From JAFGRU01 sp016934985 (GTDB lineage: Bacteria > Desulfobacterota > Desulfuromonadia > Desulfuromonadales > JAAYDE01): DNA of 64,000 nucleotides. This document shows, piece by piece, positions 1 through 9,595 of this stretch (position 1 is the stretch's first letter; each line of letters opens with the position of its first letter). The DNA lies in contig CAXXJQ010000003.1 of NCBI GenBank assembly GCA_963665045.2, positions 1,364,001-1,428,000 of the forward strand. Direction: 5' to 3'. A program made the position numbers and the translations under genes. The notes under the pieces were generated by a model. That model worked only from the letters and a program-made list of their open reading frames with translations. It had not been told where the DNA came from and made no database searches.

Positions 1-371
1 ATGACCTTACTGTAAAAGCTAACACTGTTAAAACCATGGACTGTGGTTACAAGGGGAAGTTGTATTTTTTTATTGGCAAAATAGGCAAGCCAGGCAGGTA
101 CACGACTTCGGGCGTGTATAATATCGGGAGAAGTTCTTTCCAATATTTTTCTAAGTCCCAAAAAGCGCTGGGGACCCGTTAAAACATTTTTGCTGCAGAC
201 ATCAAAAAAAAAGTGTTGACCACCATCTTCCACCAACTGATTGACCAGGGTACCTCCAGCGCTGATAACACCACTCTCGACGCCGCGCTTAATCAATTCA
301 CGGTTAAGTTCAACGACCCCTCGCTCAACACCCCCCTCATTCAGTTCAGGTAAAAGTTGTAATATCTTCAC
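1..371 (-). CDS. Glycosyltransferase family 4, N-terminal part (runs off window)
   Basis: My translation of the minus strand from a GTG at 371 stays open to the window edge (about 123 residues). It begins KILQLLPELNEGGVERGV, the usual N-terminal signature of GT-B fold, family 4 sugar transferases, and later has VTTVHGF, typical of the loop before the acceptor site. The GTG overlaps the stop codon of the upstream gene in a GTGA arrangement, so translation is probably coupled. Its position at the end of the lipid A/Kdo operon suggests a role in LPS core or other surface glycan assembly; the sugar cannot be told. The C-terminal nucleotide-sugar binding half lies outside the window. Confidence 0.8.
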   Translation of the reverse strand, partial: MKILQLLPELNEGGVERGVVELNRELIKRGVESGVISAGGTLVNQLVEDGGQHFFFDVCSKNVLTGPQRFLGLRKILERTSPDIIHARSRVPAWLAYFANKKIQLPLVTTVHGFNSVSFYSKV

Positions 372-1309
372 AGAAGAATCCCGCTTAGAATGAGGGCTAA
401 ATCTATCTTTTTAAAAGCTTTTGCAACTGTTCCGTCAAAAAGATGGAGGTTGGCCTGATCCGATAGTCTTCCAATGAGCCTGTTAAGCTTCCCTCCCTCT
501 TTTTTTTTGCCTCCGAGAGGAAGAACTTCGACACAAGCCGAACCGAAACTTACCGCTTCGCTAATCATGGAAGTTGAATCTGCCGTTATAAAAACATATT
601 CACAGTAATTTAGAAAATCTGGAATAGGGTTAACAGGCTCTTTCGAGTAAAAGACGACCCTTTCAAAATTGTATTTTGTCAACATCGTTTCAATCTCAGC
701 CGTAGTCCGACGTGAGGTGGTAACCCAGACCTTATGTTCGGGAAACAATTCAAATATTTGTTTAAGCTGCCGTTCCAACAATGCGGCGTCCATCTTTTGA
801 TGCGCACTGTCACCGCCGACAACGATACCAATATACGATTTTCCAGCCTCAGGAACAACAATATCTTGGGGTCGAGGGTAGGTAAGATTAATGGGAACAC
901 TTATAATATTCGGCTTTAGAGGCGGGTTATCATGCTGCTGGGCAACAATCAGGTCAAAGTCGAGTCGGTACCCTTTGGGCAGCATTATTGCGATCGATTT
1001 ACAACCCATCTGTTTTGCAAGGGTTTTATTTGCATAGTAAGTTTCAGAGCCTGCCGAAACAATGGCAGAATATTTATTTGGAGGAATCTGAGCGGAGAAA
1101 AGCGTCGTTGAAAAATACCCAAAAAAATCGGCTATATAGGAAAACCCTTTATTAATCCGGGAATTGAATGTGACGGGAACAAGATCATAGCATAGGTCAA
1201 GATGTTGGGCAAATGCGATTGCCTGGTTTACGTGTCCCGGTTTTCCATCACTGATAATCAGAAATCGGTTATTTTTCAAATTTTCCGGCCTATTTGAACA
1301 CGGCTTCAT
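368..1309 (-). CDS. ELM1-like (DUF1022) family protein
   Basis: A protein of about 313 residues from an ATG at 1309; a GTG at 1336 would add nine residues and neither start has a strong ribosome site. It shows the family motifs SDGKPGHVNQ near the N terminus and ITADSTSMISEA near the C terminus, which match the mitochondrial-fission ELM1 family, whose fold resembles GT-B glycosyltransferases. Bacterial members commonly sit in LPS clusters; their biochemical activity is not established. Here it lies between lpxK and a family 4 glycosyltransferase and overlaps the latter by four bases, so a role in envelope glycan synthesis is inferred from context only. Confidence 0.75.
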   Translation of the reverse strand: MKPCSNRPENLKNNRFLIISDGKPGHVNQAIAFAQHLDLCYDLVPVTFNSRINKGFSYIADFFGYFSTTLFSAQIPPNKYSAIVSAGSETYYANKTLAKQMGCKSIAIMLPKGYRLDFDLIVAQQHDNPPLKPNIISVPINLTYPRPQDIVVPEAGKSYIGIVVGGDSAHQKMDAALLERQLKQIFELFPEHKVWVTTSRRTTAEIETMLTKYNFERVVFYSKEPVNPIPDFLNYCEYVFITADSTSMISEAVSFGSACVEVLPLGGKKKEGGKLNRLIGRLSDQANLHLFDGTVAKAFKKIDLALILSGILL

Positions 1310-1380
1310 TAATCGACATCTCTGGAAAGTCACCACAGATCGGGCAACACATGGCTCAGCGGTTGCCTTTTCCCTAAAAA

Positions 1381-2442
1381 TCAGAATAGACGCGCAAGTA
1401 TGGAATCAAGTTTTTCCTTTTCGACAATCTCCATAGACAAAGGTACAACGAAACAGTCTTTTTTAAAATTTTCCTGTTTAATTTTGACGGCATCTTTTTC
1501 AGTGGTAATGAGATAATCAACTCGGTGGCCGATTTCATTGAGATAGGCTATTTCTTTGTTGCCATAGGCTGAATGGTCTTTAAAAGCCGCGGATTCGACG
1601 ATATTAAGCCCCGCGGATTTGAGATCCTTAAAGAATTGTCCAGGGTCGGCAATACCGGCAAAAGCCCCTCCCCGCCTGTCTCTAATTGCGTCCAGGTCAA
1701 GTTGAGCCCCTCCCAATGAATAAATGCTGGTGGAAACCTTATTGCTGCAGAACAAAGCCTCTCCAGGCAGAACAATATCGGGCATAAAACCTTTTTTCAT
1801 ACGCGTAAAAATGAACAGATTTCCACGCTTCAGAGCTGAGGGAAACTCTCTTAGAGGGCCAGCAGGTAGAACTTTCCCTGTGCCGAAAGGACGGATAGCA
1901 TCCATAAGAACGATATCCAGGTCTCTTTTGACGGCCAGGTGTTGAAAACCATCATCAAGAATAACGATTTCCGCCTCAAACTCTTTAACCGCTTGTTCAA
2001 TCCCTTCTTTGCGGTCGACAGCCACAATAACCGTTAGTCGAGGATTTCGCCTGGCCAGTAGAAAAGGCTCGTCTCCAGCGAATTTAGGTGATATCAGTGG
2101 CCCGTCCCCTTTACTGACAACCTTGGGGCGACCTATGTCATACCTTCCGTATCCACGACTTACAACGGCGGTCTTTTTTCCGGTCGCAAGCAATTCCCGG
2201 GCAAGATAATCGACAACTGGAGTTTTTCCAGTTCCGCCAACACAAAGATTGCCGACAGAAATAACTGGAACCTCCGCTTTGAAGGAAGAAAGGATGTTAA
2301 AACGGTAAAAAAGGCATCTCAAAAACCCTAGAGCACCGTAAACCCATCCACAAAAGAGAAGAACAGGAAACAGGGTCTTTTCCAAAACAGTTTCCGGACC
2401 CTGAACTGTCATGTGCTGAAAAAAACGATATAGAGACCCCAT
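1381..2442 (-). CDS. lpxK: Tetraacyldisaccharide 4'-kinase LpxK
   Basis: LpxK phosphorylates the 4' position of the lipid A disaccharide at the inner membrane, using ATP. The 353-residue protein is of normal length. It has an N-terminal hydrophobic stretch (about residues 25-45), the P-loop GGTGKTPVVDYLARELL (about 70-85), and the family motif DDGFQHLAVKRDLDI (about 160-175). The ATG start lies two bases after the waaA stop (TGAGTATG), so the two genes are almost certainly cotranscribed. It follows lpxB, msbA and waaA in pathway order. Nothing unusual. Confidence 0.95.
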   Translation of the reverse strand: MGSLYRFFQHMTVQGPETVLEKTLFPVLLFCGWVYGALGFLRCLFYRFNILSSFKAEVPVISVGNLCVGGTGKTPVVDYLARELLATGKKTAVVSRGYGRYDIGRPKVVSKGDGPLISPKFAGDEPFLLARRNPRLTVIVAVDRKEGIEQAVKEFEAEIVILDDGFQHLAVKRDLDIVLMDAIRPFGTGKVLPAGPLREFPSALKRGNLFIFTRMKKGFMPDIVLPGEALFCSNKVSTSIYSLGGAQLDLDAIRDRRGGAFAGIADPGQFFKDLKSAGLNIVESAAFKDHSAYGNKEIAYLNEIGHRVDYLITTEKDAVKIKQENFKKDCFVVPLSMEIVEKEKLDSILARLF

Positions 2443-2444
2443 AC

Positions 2445-3755
2445 TCAGGACCTCAGAATGGTCTTCAAAACATTGAGAGTCTTTTCTGTTGCTCCTTTAT
2501 TCTTTTCAAGGAGATGAAAACCGTTGTTGCCAAGGGACTGCCGGAGTTCAGGAGACCTGAGAAGCTTATCCAGGCAGTGAAAAAGTTCCTCTTTGTCCTG
2601 GACACATATTCCAGCGTTAGCCTTTTGAAGGAGCTTGGAAATATGTTTAAAATTATTCATGAAAGGACCGAATACTACAGCCTTTTTAACCATTGAAGCT
2701 TCGAGGATATTATGCCCCCCAACGGGGACCAGGCTGCCACCGACAAAAACGATGTCCGCTAAAGAGTACATTTTGAGCATCTCTCCCATGGTGTCCACCA
2801 GAAAAACCTTCCCATTGGCGCCAGGTTTAATCTCAAGGCCACCCTGCGATCGAAGGGAGTAAGACAAACCATGGGAGCGAATCATGTCCCCAACACTTCC
2901 ACATCGGTTGGGATGTCGGGGGACAAGAATAAAAATTAAACCAGGCCAATCTTTTAACAGCCTGATATAAACCCTGATAAGGTCTTCTTCTTCCCCTTCG
3001 TGAGTACTGCCGGCAACCCAAACAGGCATTCCATAAGAAATATTAAGCTCCTCAAAGGTTTTTTCTGTTTCGGCTGAAGAATAAGTAATAATTTTTGAGT
3101 CAAATTTAAGATTCCCGGTAACGGTCACTTTTTCTTTTGCAGCTCCGATTTCCTGAATCCTTTGACCATCCAACTCCGATTGCATGCAAAAAACAGAAAA
3201 ATTATCAAGAATATTTTGAATAAAAAATTTAGCCTTTTTATAGCGGGGGAAAGAACGGTCGGAAAGACGTCCATTAACCAGAGCTAAAGGGATGCCGGAA
3301 TCACTGGCAAGCCTTACCAGATTAGGCCAGATTTCAGTTTCAACTATTATTACAGCAGCAGGTTTGATGGTGGCTAAAACCCGACGGACAATCAAGGTGA
3401 GATCAAAAGGAAAATAAAGGCAGAGATCCGCTTCTTTTAACTTTTGTGCCGCTTCCTGCCCGGTTTCCGTAACAGTGGTAACTAACAGACAGGCATCAGG
3501 ATATTCCTGCCGCAAAGCCCGTATCAGAGGCACCGCAGCCCTCGTTTCTCCGACAGAAACAGAATGAATCCAGATGGGCAAACGACCATTTATCTTTGCC
3601 AATTTGACTTTGCTATAAAAACCGAATCTTTCCCTTATCCCCTTGCGAATCTTGCCCTTTCTGAAGCTTCTCAAAACAAAATAGGGTAAAAGAAAAAACC
3701 CAGAGGTTAAAAGGGTCAGATCGTATAGAATATACTTCCACCTGTGCTCATTCAT
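2445..3755 (-). CDS. waaA: 3-deoxy-D-manno-octulosonic acid (Kdo) transferase
   Basis: This transferase adds Kdo from CMP-Kdo to lipid IVA on the cytoplasmic face of the inner membrane. The 436-residue protein has a single N-terminal membrane anchor (about residues 10-30), the conserved SVGETRAAVPLIRALR segment, and the C-terminal GT-B sugar-nucleotide site GGHNILEASMVKKAVVFGPF. Length and motifs fit the family. Whether it adds one or two Kdo units cannot be read from sequence. It lies 17 bases after msbA and 2 bases before lpxK. Confidence 0.95.
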   Translation of the reverse strand: MNEHRWKYILYDLTLLTSGFFLLPYFVLRSFRKGKIRKGIRERFGFYSKVKLAKINGRLPIWIHSVSVGETRAAVPLIRALRQEYPDACLLVTTVTETGQEAAQKLKEADLCLYFPFDLTLIVRRVLATIKPAAVIIVETEIWPNLVRLASDSGIPLALVNGRLSDRSFPRYKKAKFFIQNILDNFSVFCMQSELDGQRIQEIGAAKEKVTVTGNLKFDSKIITYSSAETEKTFEELNISYGMPVWVAGSTHEGEEEDLIRVYIRLLKDWPGLIFILVPRHPNRCGSVGDMIRSHGLSYSLRSQGGLEIKPGANGKVFLVDTMGEMLKMYSLADIVFVGGSLVPVGGHNILEASMVKKAVVFGPFMNNFKHISKLLQKANAGICVQDKEELFHCLDKLLRSPELRQSLGNNGFHLLEKNKGATEKTLNVLKTILRS

Positions 3756-3772
3756 CTGGATGGTTTATTCCC

Positions 3773-5515
3773 TTAAATCTGGAACTGCATAGCATATAAC
3801 TTGGCATAAAGGCCATCAAGTTCCAGAAGTTCCTGGTGACGTCCCTTTTCCCTTACCTTCCCGTCTTCCATAACGATAATTTTATCGGCATTCATTATTG
3901 TTGATAAACGATGGGCTATAACAAAGGTTGTCCTGTTCTTGATCAGGTTGTAAAGAGCTTTCTGAACAATATTTTCACTTTCCGTGTCCAAAGCGCTGGT
4001 AGCTTCATCAAGAACCAAAATAGGTGCGTCCATCAAAAGAGCTCGGGCAATACAAACCCTCTGACGTTGCCCACCTGAAAGGCGCGCCCCCCGGTCGCCA
4101 ATGATTTCGTCATACCCGTTGGGAAGCTTTTCAATAAATTCATCGGCATAAGCCATTCGGGCTACATGAAGTACCTCCTCCATCGAGGCCCCTGGTTTCC
4201 CGTACCGGATATTTTGGGCAACTGTTTCATGGAAAAGAAAAGACTCCTGGTCTACAAAAGCAATATTCCTCTTCAGACTTTCAAGGCCAATTTTTCTTAT
4301 GTCAATCCCATCAATGCAGATGGAACCTTCCTGCAGGTCATAAAATCGGGTTAAAAGGCCAGCGGCCGTGGTCTTGCCAGCTCCGCTGGGACCGACAAGA
4401 GCGACGATTTCCCCTGGCATGACCGCAACATTAAAACCATCCAACACTTTTTTGGTATCATAAGAAAAAGAAACATTCTCAAAAACAACCTCCCCTCTTA
4501 CTCGCCCAAGAGAAATAGGATTTTCACAGTCTACGATATCAGGAACCTCGTCGAGGACCTCAAAAACCCTTTCCGCAGCAGCAAGGGACTTCTGAATCTG
4601 GTTAAACACCTTGTTTAAACGTTTTACGGGAGAATACATCATAACTACAGCAGTCAAAAATGAAAAAAGAGATCCAACCGAAATGCCACCTTCGCTAACA
4701 CGTTGAATGCCAAACCATAACACCCCTGCTATTCCAAACGATGCTAATATTTCAACAACAGGTGCAGTTAAGGAATCATATTTCAGTACTTTTCGAATAA
4801 AACGATAAAATTTCTGGTTTTTTTCATGGAACTTTTCCTGTTCCTGTTTTTCCGTGCCAAAAGATTTAATTATTTTCACACCGGAAAAGCATTCTTGCAG
4901 TACGGAGATCAAAACTCCCATCTCCTCCTGCCCCCTTCGGGTATAATTTTTTATTTTCCGCCCTATTATCCCCCCGGGAATAATAGCAATTGGAAGAACC
5001 AGAAAAGCGACACATGCCAATCTCCAGTCGGTATAGAATACCAGGCCTACCAACCCCACCAAGGTAAAACTTTCCCGAACCCCATCAACTAAAACAGAGG
5101 CCGCTGACCTCTGCAATATTCCAACATCACTGACAACCCTGGAAATAAGGGTGCCGGAATGAAGCGAGGTGAAAAACCTCATTGAGAGGAGTAAAATATG
5201 ATCAAAAAGAGCGTTTCGAATATCCTGAACCACCAACTGCCCGGCTGTTTTGATAAAATATTCCTGCACATAACGGGCAAACCCCTTAACGCCAAAAAAA
5301 AGGATAACGCCTATGGGTATCAGGGCTGCAAGCCCCCAATTACCGGCCTGAATAACATCATCCACAAACGGCTGGACTAACTTGGCGAGGCCTACATCAG
5401 TTCCTGCCACAACAATTGAAGCCGCCAATGCCAAGCCAATTCGCCAAAAATAGGGCTTTGAATAGGTTAATAGGCGTGCATAATTTTGGGAAGAAGTTGA
5501 CTTAAATACCATCAT
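3773..5515 (-). CDS. msbA: Lipid A flippase, ABC transporter MsbA
   Basis: MsbA is a fused membrane and ATPase half-transporter that flips core-lipid A across the inner membrane. The start is taken as the ATG at 5515 (580 residues), which overlaps lpxB by 14 bases; a longer open frame reaches 5728 but lies inside lpxB. Residues 1-310 carry six membrane segments. The C-terminal ATPase has Walker A GPSGAGKTTAAGLL, signature LSGGQRQRVCIARALL and Walker B ILVLDEATSALD. The neighbours lpxB and waaA make lipid A-Kdo the likely cargo. Confidence 0.95.
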   Translation of the reverse strand: MMVFKSTSSQNYARLLTYSKPYFWRIGLALAASIVVAGTDVGLAKLVQPFVDDVIQAGNWGLAALIPIGVILFFGVKGFARYVQEYFIKTAGQLVVQDIRNALFDHILLLSMRFFTSLHSGTLISRVVSDVGILQRSAASVLVDGVRESFTLVGLVGLVFYTDWRLACVAFLVLPIAIIPGGIIGRKIKNYTRRGQEEMGVLISVLQECFSGVKIIKSFGTEKQEQEKFHEKNQKFYRFIRKVLKYDSLTAPVVEILASFGIAGVLWFGIQRVSEGGISVGSLFSFLTAVVMMYSPVKRLNKVFNQIQKSLAAAERVFEVLDEVPDIVDCENPISLGRVRGEVVFENVSFSYDTKKVLDGFNVAVMPGEIVALVGPSGAGKTTAAGLLTRFYDLQEGSICIDGIDIRKIGLESLKRNIAFVDQESFLFHETVAQNIRYGKPGASMEEVLHVARMAYADEFIEKLPNGYDEIIGDRGARLSGGQRQRVCIARALLMDAPILVLDEATSALDTESENIVQKALYNLIKNRTTFVIAHRLSTIMNADKIIVMEDGKVREKGRHQELLELDGLYAKLYAMQFQI

Positions 5516-6683
5516 ATTTTTTTTTCGAGGTTGACATTTCGATAGCCATTTGGGCGACCCGCTCGGAACAACCGCCCCGGCCAAGTTTTTCTTTAACCTC
5601 GTCAATTGCTTCCCGAATTTTTTGATTATATTCCCGGTCATCCAATATTCGAAGGGTCTCAGATGAAATGTTTGCTGGATTCGCCATTTCCTGGATAAAT
5701 TCCCGAGCCACCCTTTTCCCGGCAACAATATTTGCCAAACCGATAAATGGCACCCTGATCAAAAGGCGACCCAGCCAATAGGTCAGAGGGGAAAGTTTGT
5801 AAATAATCGCCATTGGGGTCCCTGCCAGGGCAACCTGCAGCGTTACGGTCCCTGAAACACAGATGACCGCGTCGCAAGCCTTAGCCACCTCGTATATGTT
5901 CTCTCCCTTTACAAACTCGATAGGCAGACTTTTACTCCATCCATAGGCCGAAAAATCCACTTCCTCAAGAGAGGGGGCAACAGGAAAGAGAAACCGGCTA
6001 TCAGGCTTTTTATCGAGTATTTTTTGGGCAGTTTCCATGATAGTGGCCAGCATATAGCGAAGCTCACTGCGCCGGCTGCCGGGGAAAAGCCCAATGACCG
6101 GGACATCACCCTCAATATTATGATCGGCGCGAAATTCATTCCTGTTACGACTGATTTTGAAATCGTCAACCAGGGGATTTCCGACATATTCAGCATCAAG
6201 ACCGTAGGGCTTATAAAGCTCCGCTTCAAAAGGCAGGATTACAGCGAGCTTGTCAACAATCCGGGAAATTTTTCGAATTCGTCCACGCCGCCAGGCCCAA
6301 ACCTGGGGGCTGACGTAATGAAGCACGGGAATGCCGGCTTTTTTAGCAACTTTGTCAAGCCGTAAATTGAATTCGGGAAAGTCAATTGTGACTAGCAGGT
6401 CAGGGGGCTGCTCCCCTTGCAAATTTTTTTTTAGTCGTTTGAAAACTTTCAGAATAACAGGAAGGTGGTGAAGAACCTCCACAAACCCGACAACAGAAAG
6501 CTCGCTGCTGGGTAGAATAATGTCGCAACCGGCAGCAGCCATCCGTTTGCCGCCAACACCATAATATTTCACATCGGGATCAATGCGATGGCTGGCAGCG
6601 ATTAGATTGGCACCATGAAGATCACCGGAATCCTCACCGGCCACGATTAGGACCTTACGTTTTTCCGACTGCTTTTTTGTCAT
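5502..6683 (-). CDS. lpxB: Lipid-A-disaccharide synthase LpxB
   Basis: LpxB joins UDP-2,3-diacylglucosamine and lipid X into the lipid A disaccharide. The start is placed at the ATG at 6683 (393 residues); the open frame continues to a TTG at 6740, but those extra residues are not family-like. Motifs include VAGEDSGDLHGANLI at the N terminus and PGSRRSELRYML in the middle, both typical of the family. It overlaps msbA by 14 bases. In many related genomes an lpxI or lpxH gene (UDP-diacylglucosamine hydrolase) lies between lpxA and lpxB; none is present here. Confidence 0.95.
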   Translation of the reverse strand: MTKKQSEKRKVLIVAGEDSGDLHGANLIAASHRIDPDVKYYGVGGKRMAAAGCDIILPSSELSVVGFVEVLHHLPVILKVFKRLKKNLQGEQPPDLLVTIDFPEFNLRLDKVAKKAGIPVLHYVSPQVWAWRRGRIRKISRIVDKLAVILPFEAELYKPYGLDAEYVGNPLVDDFKISRNRNEFRADHNIEGDVPVIGLFPGSRRSELRYMLATIMETAQKILDKKPDSRFLFPVAPSLEEVDFSAYGWSKSLPIEFVKGENIYEVAKACDAVICVSGTVTLQVALAGTPMAIIYKLSPLTYWLGRLLIRVPFIGLANIVAGKRVAREFIQEMANPANISSETLRILDDREYNQKIREAIDEVKEKLGRGGCSERVAQMAIEMSTSKKKYDGI

Positions 6684-6776
6684 GATATATAAAAGACCTG
6701 CACGGAGACTTTTGTAAGTCTTTCCACTCAGTCGGTTCAAAATGAAGGGAAGAAAAAATATTTACAATTTTCTCAC

Positions 6777-7547
6777 TCAGCGGGCAATACCTCTCTCGCT
6801 GTTTTCGAAAAAATCAAGAATTATTTTGAGCTCAGGCGTAATTTGAATTTCCTTTTTGACAGTTTCCAAAGCTTCTTTGAGGGTTAAACCTGACCGAAAT
6901 AGAATTTTATATGCCTTCTTCAGGTTCCGAATTACTTCCTCCGAAAATCCACGGCGTTGAAGACCAATTGTATTAATACCGGCAGGTTTGGCACGCTCAC
7001 CCTGAGCAATGGTATAGGGACAAATATCCTTTCCAATCAGGGTTCCCCCGCTAATCATGCAATGGACACCAATGCGGCAAAACTGATGCACCGCAGAAAG
7101 CCCGCCTAAAATGGCATAGTCATGAACTTCGACATGCCCACCCAAGGTAGCACAATTGGCTAGAACACAATGGTTCCCCACACGGCAATCATGAGCAACA
7201 TGAGAATAGGCCATAAACAGATTTTGACTGCCTATCACGGTTTCCCCTCCACCGCCTGCGGTTCCCAGGTGAATGGTTGTAAATTCCCGTATTAAATTGC
7301 CGTCACCGATTTTTAAACGAGTCTTCTCACCGGCATATTTCAAGTCTTGAGGAATCGCGCCGATAGAGGCAAATTGAAAAATCCGGTTGTCGCAACCGAT
7401 TTCGGTTATTCCCTCAATCACAGCATGAGGCCCGACGACGGTACCGGCCCCGATTTTGACGTTCTCGCCAATAACAGAATAAGGGCCAATCTGAACGTTT
7501 TCAGCGATTTCCGCACCCTCATGGATAATAGCTGTGGAATGAATCAT
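6777..7547 (-). CDS. lpxA: UDP-N-acetylglucosamine acyltransferase LpxA
   Basis: LpxA performs the first step of lipid A synthesis, moving a 3-hydroxyacyl chain from acyl carrier protein to UDP-GlcNAc. The 256-residue protein is a left-handed beta helix of hexapeptide repeats (MIHSTAIIHEGAEIAENVQI onward) with a helical C-terminal domain. The catalytic histidine lies in AYSHVAHDCRVGNH. The ATG overlaps the fabZ stop by one base (TAATG), so it is translationally coupled to fabZ, the usual neighbour. Confidence 0.97.
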   Translation of the reverse strand: MIHSTAIIHEGAEIAENVQIGPYSVIGENVKIGAGTVVGPHAVIEGITEIGCDNRIFQFASIGAIPQDLKYAGEKTRLKIGDGNLIREFTTIHLGTAGGGGETVIGSQNLFMAYSHVAHDCRVGNHCVLANCATLGGHVEVHDYAILGGLSAVHQFCRIGVHCMISGGTLIGKDICPYTIAQGERAKPAGINTIGLQRRGFSEEVIRNLKKAYKILFRSGLTLKEALETVKKEIQITPELKIILDFFENSERGIAR

Positions 7548-7996
7548 TATTTTTCGGATTCCTTTTTGGGGATCAATGTAGCTTTCAAATCGGCTTCGGC
7601 AACCAGATCATTTTCAACATATGCCTCGCCATGGAAAAAATAAATGCCTCGGCGCTGTTTTAATAATTCGAGCTCAAAGCGCAGAATATCGCCTGGCACA
7701 ACAGGTTTGCGAAATTTGGCATTATCGATTCCAACAAAATAGGTATTCATATCAGTTGGTAGATTTTGGGTTACAATAGCATAAATGCCACCGACCTGAG
7801 CCATGGCTTCAATAATCATAACACCGGGCATGATCGGCTCGCCGGGGAAATGCCCTTGAAAAAACGGCTCATTTACGCTGACATTTTTAATCCCGATGAT
7901 TTTTCCATCCGTGATTTCAAGGATGCGATCCACCATAAGGAATGGATACCGATGCGGCAAGATTTTGAAAATTTCACCGATATTCAAGCTCGTCAT
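7547..7996 (-). CDS. fabZ: 3-hydroxyacyl-ACP dehydratase FabZ
   Basis: FabZ dehydrates 3-hydroxyacyl-ACP during fatty acid elongation and competes with LpxA and LpxD for the same substrate pool. The 149-residue hot-dog fold protein has ILPHRYPFLMVDRI and the active-site segment GHFPGEPIMPGVMIIEAMAQ containing the catalytic His and Glu. It overlaps lpxD by four bases (ATGA) and lpxA by one base. Its place between two acyl-ACP-using lipid A genes is the standard arrangement. Confidence 0.97.
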   Translation of the reverse strand: MTSLNIGEIFKILPHRYPFLMVDRILEITDGKIIGIKNVSVNEPFFQGHFPGEPIMPGVMIIEAMAQVGGIYAIVTQNLPTDMNTYFVGIDNAKFRKPVVPGDILRFELELLKQRRGIYFFHGEAYVENDLVAEADLKATLIPKKESEK

Positions 7997-9051
7997 GATT
8001 TATCCCCTTTGTTCAATAACACGTCCAACTCAGCAATCTTTTTTTGAAGTCTAAGCAATTCTTTTCTCATTTCAGGAAGTTTGGGGAAAGTCATGACCGC
8101 TCTCAGCCATTCTCGATGTTCCATGACCGGAGCTCCAGAAAGGACTTGATCAGATTTAAGATTCCCAGCCACCCCACCACGGGCCGCAATGGTCACATTG
8201 TCACCGATGTTGACATGCCCGGCAATAGCTGTCTGCCCCCCGAAGGTACAGTGTTTGCCGATGGTGGTACTTCCTGCAATGCCAACTTGGGAAACGATAA
8301 CGGTATTCTCCCCAATGGTTACATTATGGGCAATTTGAACCAGGTTATCGATTTTAGTCCCTCGCTTGATAAGAGTAACGCCCAAAGCTGCCCGATCAAC
8401 ACAGGTCGCAGCACCAATTTCGACGTCATCTTCCAGAACAACGATACCGACCTGGGGAATTTTAAAATAGGATTCACCATCAGGGGCAAAACCAAAACCA
8501 TCGGAACCAATGATAGCTCCAGGTTGCAGAATCACCCGGTTGCCGATGCGGCACTTTTCCCGGACAACAGCATTAGCATGTATAAGGCAATCCTCGCCGA
8601 TGACAACATTGGGGTACAGGACAACATTGGGGTGAAGAATGGTCCCTTTTCCAATCGCAACATTATCGCCAATGCGGCAGCCTGAAGAGACAACCACCCC
8701 ATCAGCGATGGAAGCGGTTTCAGCAACGCTGCTTCCCTCTCGAATACCCCCTTCCGGGGCTTTCTCAGCGGTCAGCATGGTAAGGACTTTGGCAAAGGCC
8801 AGATAAGGGTTTTCAACGACAATACCGGGCTTGCCGCAAAGATCTACTCCCGGTGGAACAATAAGAGCTGAAGCTAGGCAAGTGGAGACCCTATCCAAAA
8901 ATTTTTTATTGAATAGAAAAGCAACCTGGCCGGGTTGAGCGGCATCAATAGGGCCAACCGAACCCACTTCGATACCGGGGTCACCTATTAATCGGCCTCC
9001 AACCAATACCGCCAGGTCACTCAGCTTGGCTTTTCGCTCAGCCATAGTCAT
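7993..9051 (-). CDS. lpxD: UDP-3-O-(3-hydroxyacyl)glucosamine N-acyltransferase LpxD
   Basis: LpxD adds the second 3-hydroxyacyl chain in lipid A synthesis. The 352-residue protein has an N-terminal uridine-binding domain (about 1-100), a hexapeptide-repeat beta helix (about 105-315) with the catalytic His in QIAHNVTIGENTVIV, the loop GSDGFGFAPDG, and a C-terminal helix. A second possible ATG lies at 9045. It overlaps ompH by four bases (ATGA) and fabZ by four bases. Confidence 0.97.
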   Translation of the reverse strand: MTMAERKAKLSDLAVLVGGRLIGDPGIEVGSVGPIDAAQPGQVAFLFNKKFLDRVSTCLASALIVPPGVDLCGKPGIVVENPYLAFAKVLTMLTAEKAPEGGIREGSSVAETASIADGVVVSSGCRIGDNVAIGKGTILHPNVVLYPNVVIGEDCLIHANAVVREKCRIGNRVILQPGAIIGSDGFGFAPDGESYFKIPQVGIVVLEDDVEIGAATCVDRAALGVTLIKRGTKIDNLVQIAHNVTIGENTVIVSQVGIAGSTTIGKHCTFGGQTAIAGHVNIGDNVTIAARGGVAGNLKSDQVLSGAPVMEHREWLRAVMTFPKLPEMRKELLRLQKKIAELDVLLNKGDKS

Positions 9052-9575
9052 TTCCCGGTTTTGTATTCTTTGTCGTAGTCCTTGATAACCTTATCCGTTA
9101 AGTCAATTTGTTTGTCAGCGAACAGGATGGAACCCTCCGCCTTTTCGAAAACAAGTGTATATCCATCCTGTTTGCCAATTTTTTCGATAATCTTTACCAA
9201 CTCGCGGATAATTGCCCGGGTGTGATCAGCGTCTTCCTGTTTCAGAAAGGCTTGAGCATCCTTGGTTGCCCGCTGAAAATCCGTAACCATCTGTTGGTAT
9301 TCCCTCTCCTTATCCCTTTTGGCCTCAGGAGATAAAAGAGCCATCTGTTTTTTCAGATTTTCGCCAAAATCTTTGAGTTCCTTGCGCTTCAAAACGAACT
9401 CCGATTCATATTCCTTGGCTTTCTGGGCGATTTTTGCTTTGGCATCCTGACCTGCCTGGGAAGAGTTCAGGGCTTTCTGAATATCGACATAACCAAGCTT
9501 CAGTTGAGCTGCACCAACCGGGAGGGCAAAGACAAACATACTCAGAAAAAGAACAGCAAACAAACGGCGTTTCAT
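9048..9575 (-). CDS. ompH: Periplasmic chaperone OmpH/Skp
   Basis: Skp-type chaperones hold unfolded outer-membrane proteins in the periplasm. The 175-residue protein has a signal peptide (MKRRLFAVLFLSMFVFALPVGAA, cut here about residue 23) and a long charged coiled-coil region (about residues 45-125), as in the jellyfish-shaped Skp trimer. It starts 20 bases after the bamA stop and overlaps lpxD by four bases. The bamA-ompH-lpxD order is conserved in many Proteobacteria. Confidence 0.93.
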   Translation of the reverse strand: MKRRLFAVLFLSMFVFALPVGAAQLKLGYVDIQKALNSSQAGQDAKAKIAQKAKEYESEFVLKRKELKDFGENLKKQMALLSPEAKRDKEREYQQMVTDFQRATKDAQAFLKQEDADHTRAIIRELVKIIEKIGKQDGYTLVFEKAEGSILFADKQIDLTDKVIKDYDKEYKTGK

Positions 9576-9595
9576 ATTTTTCTCCTCATGGTTTT

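Noticed and set aside
5516..5728. Longer N terminus for msbA
   Set aside because: Would overlap lpxB by over 200 bases and the added residues are not family-like; the ATG at 5515 fits.
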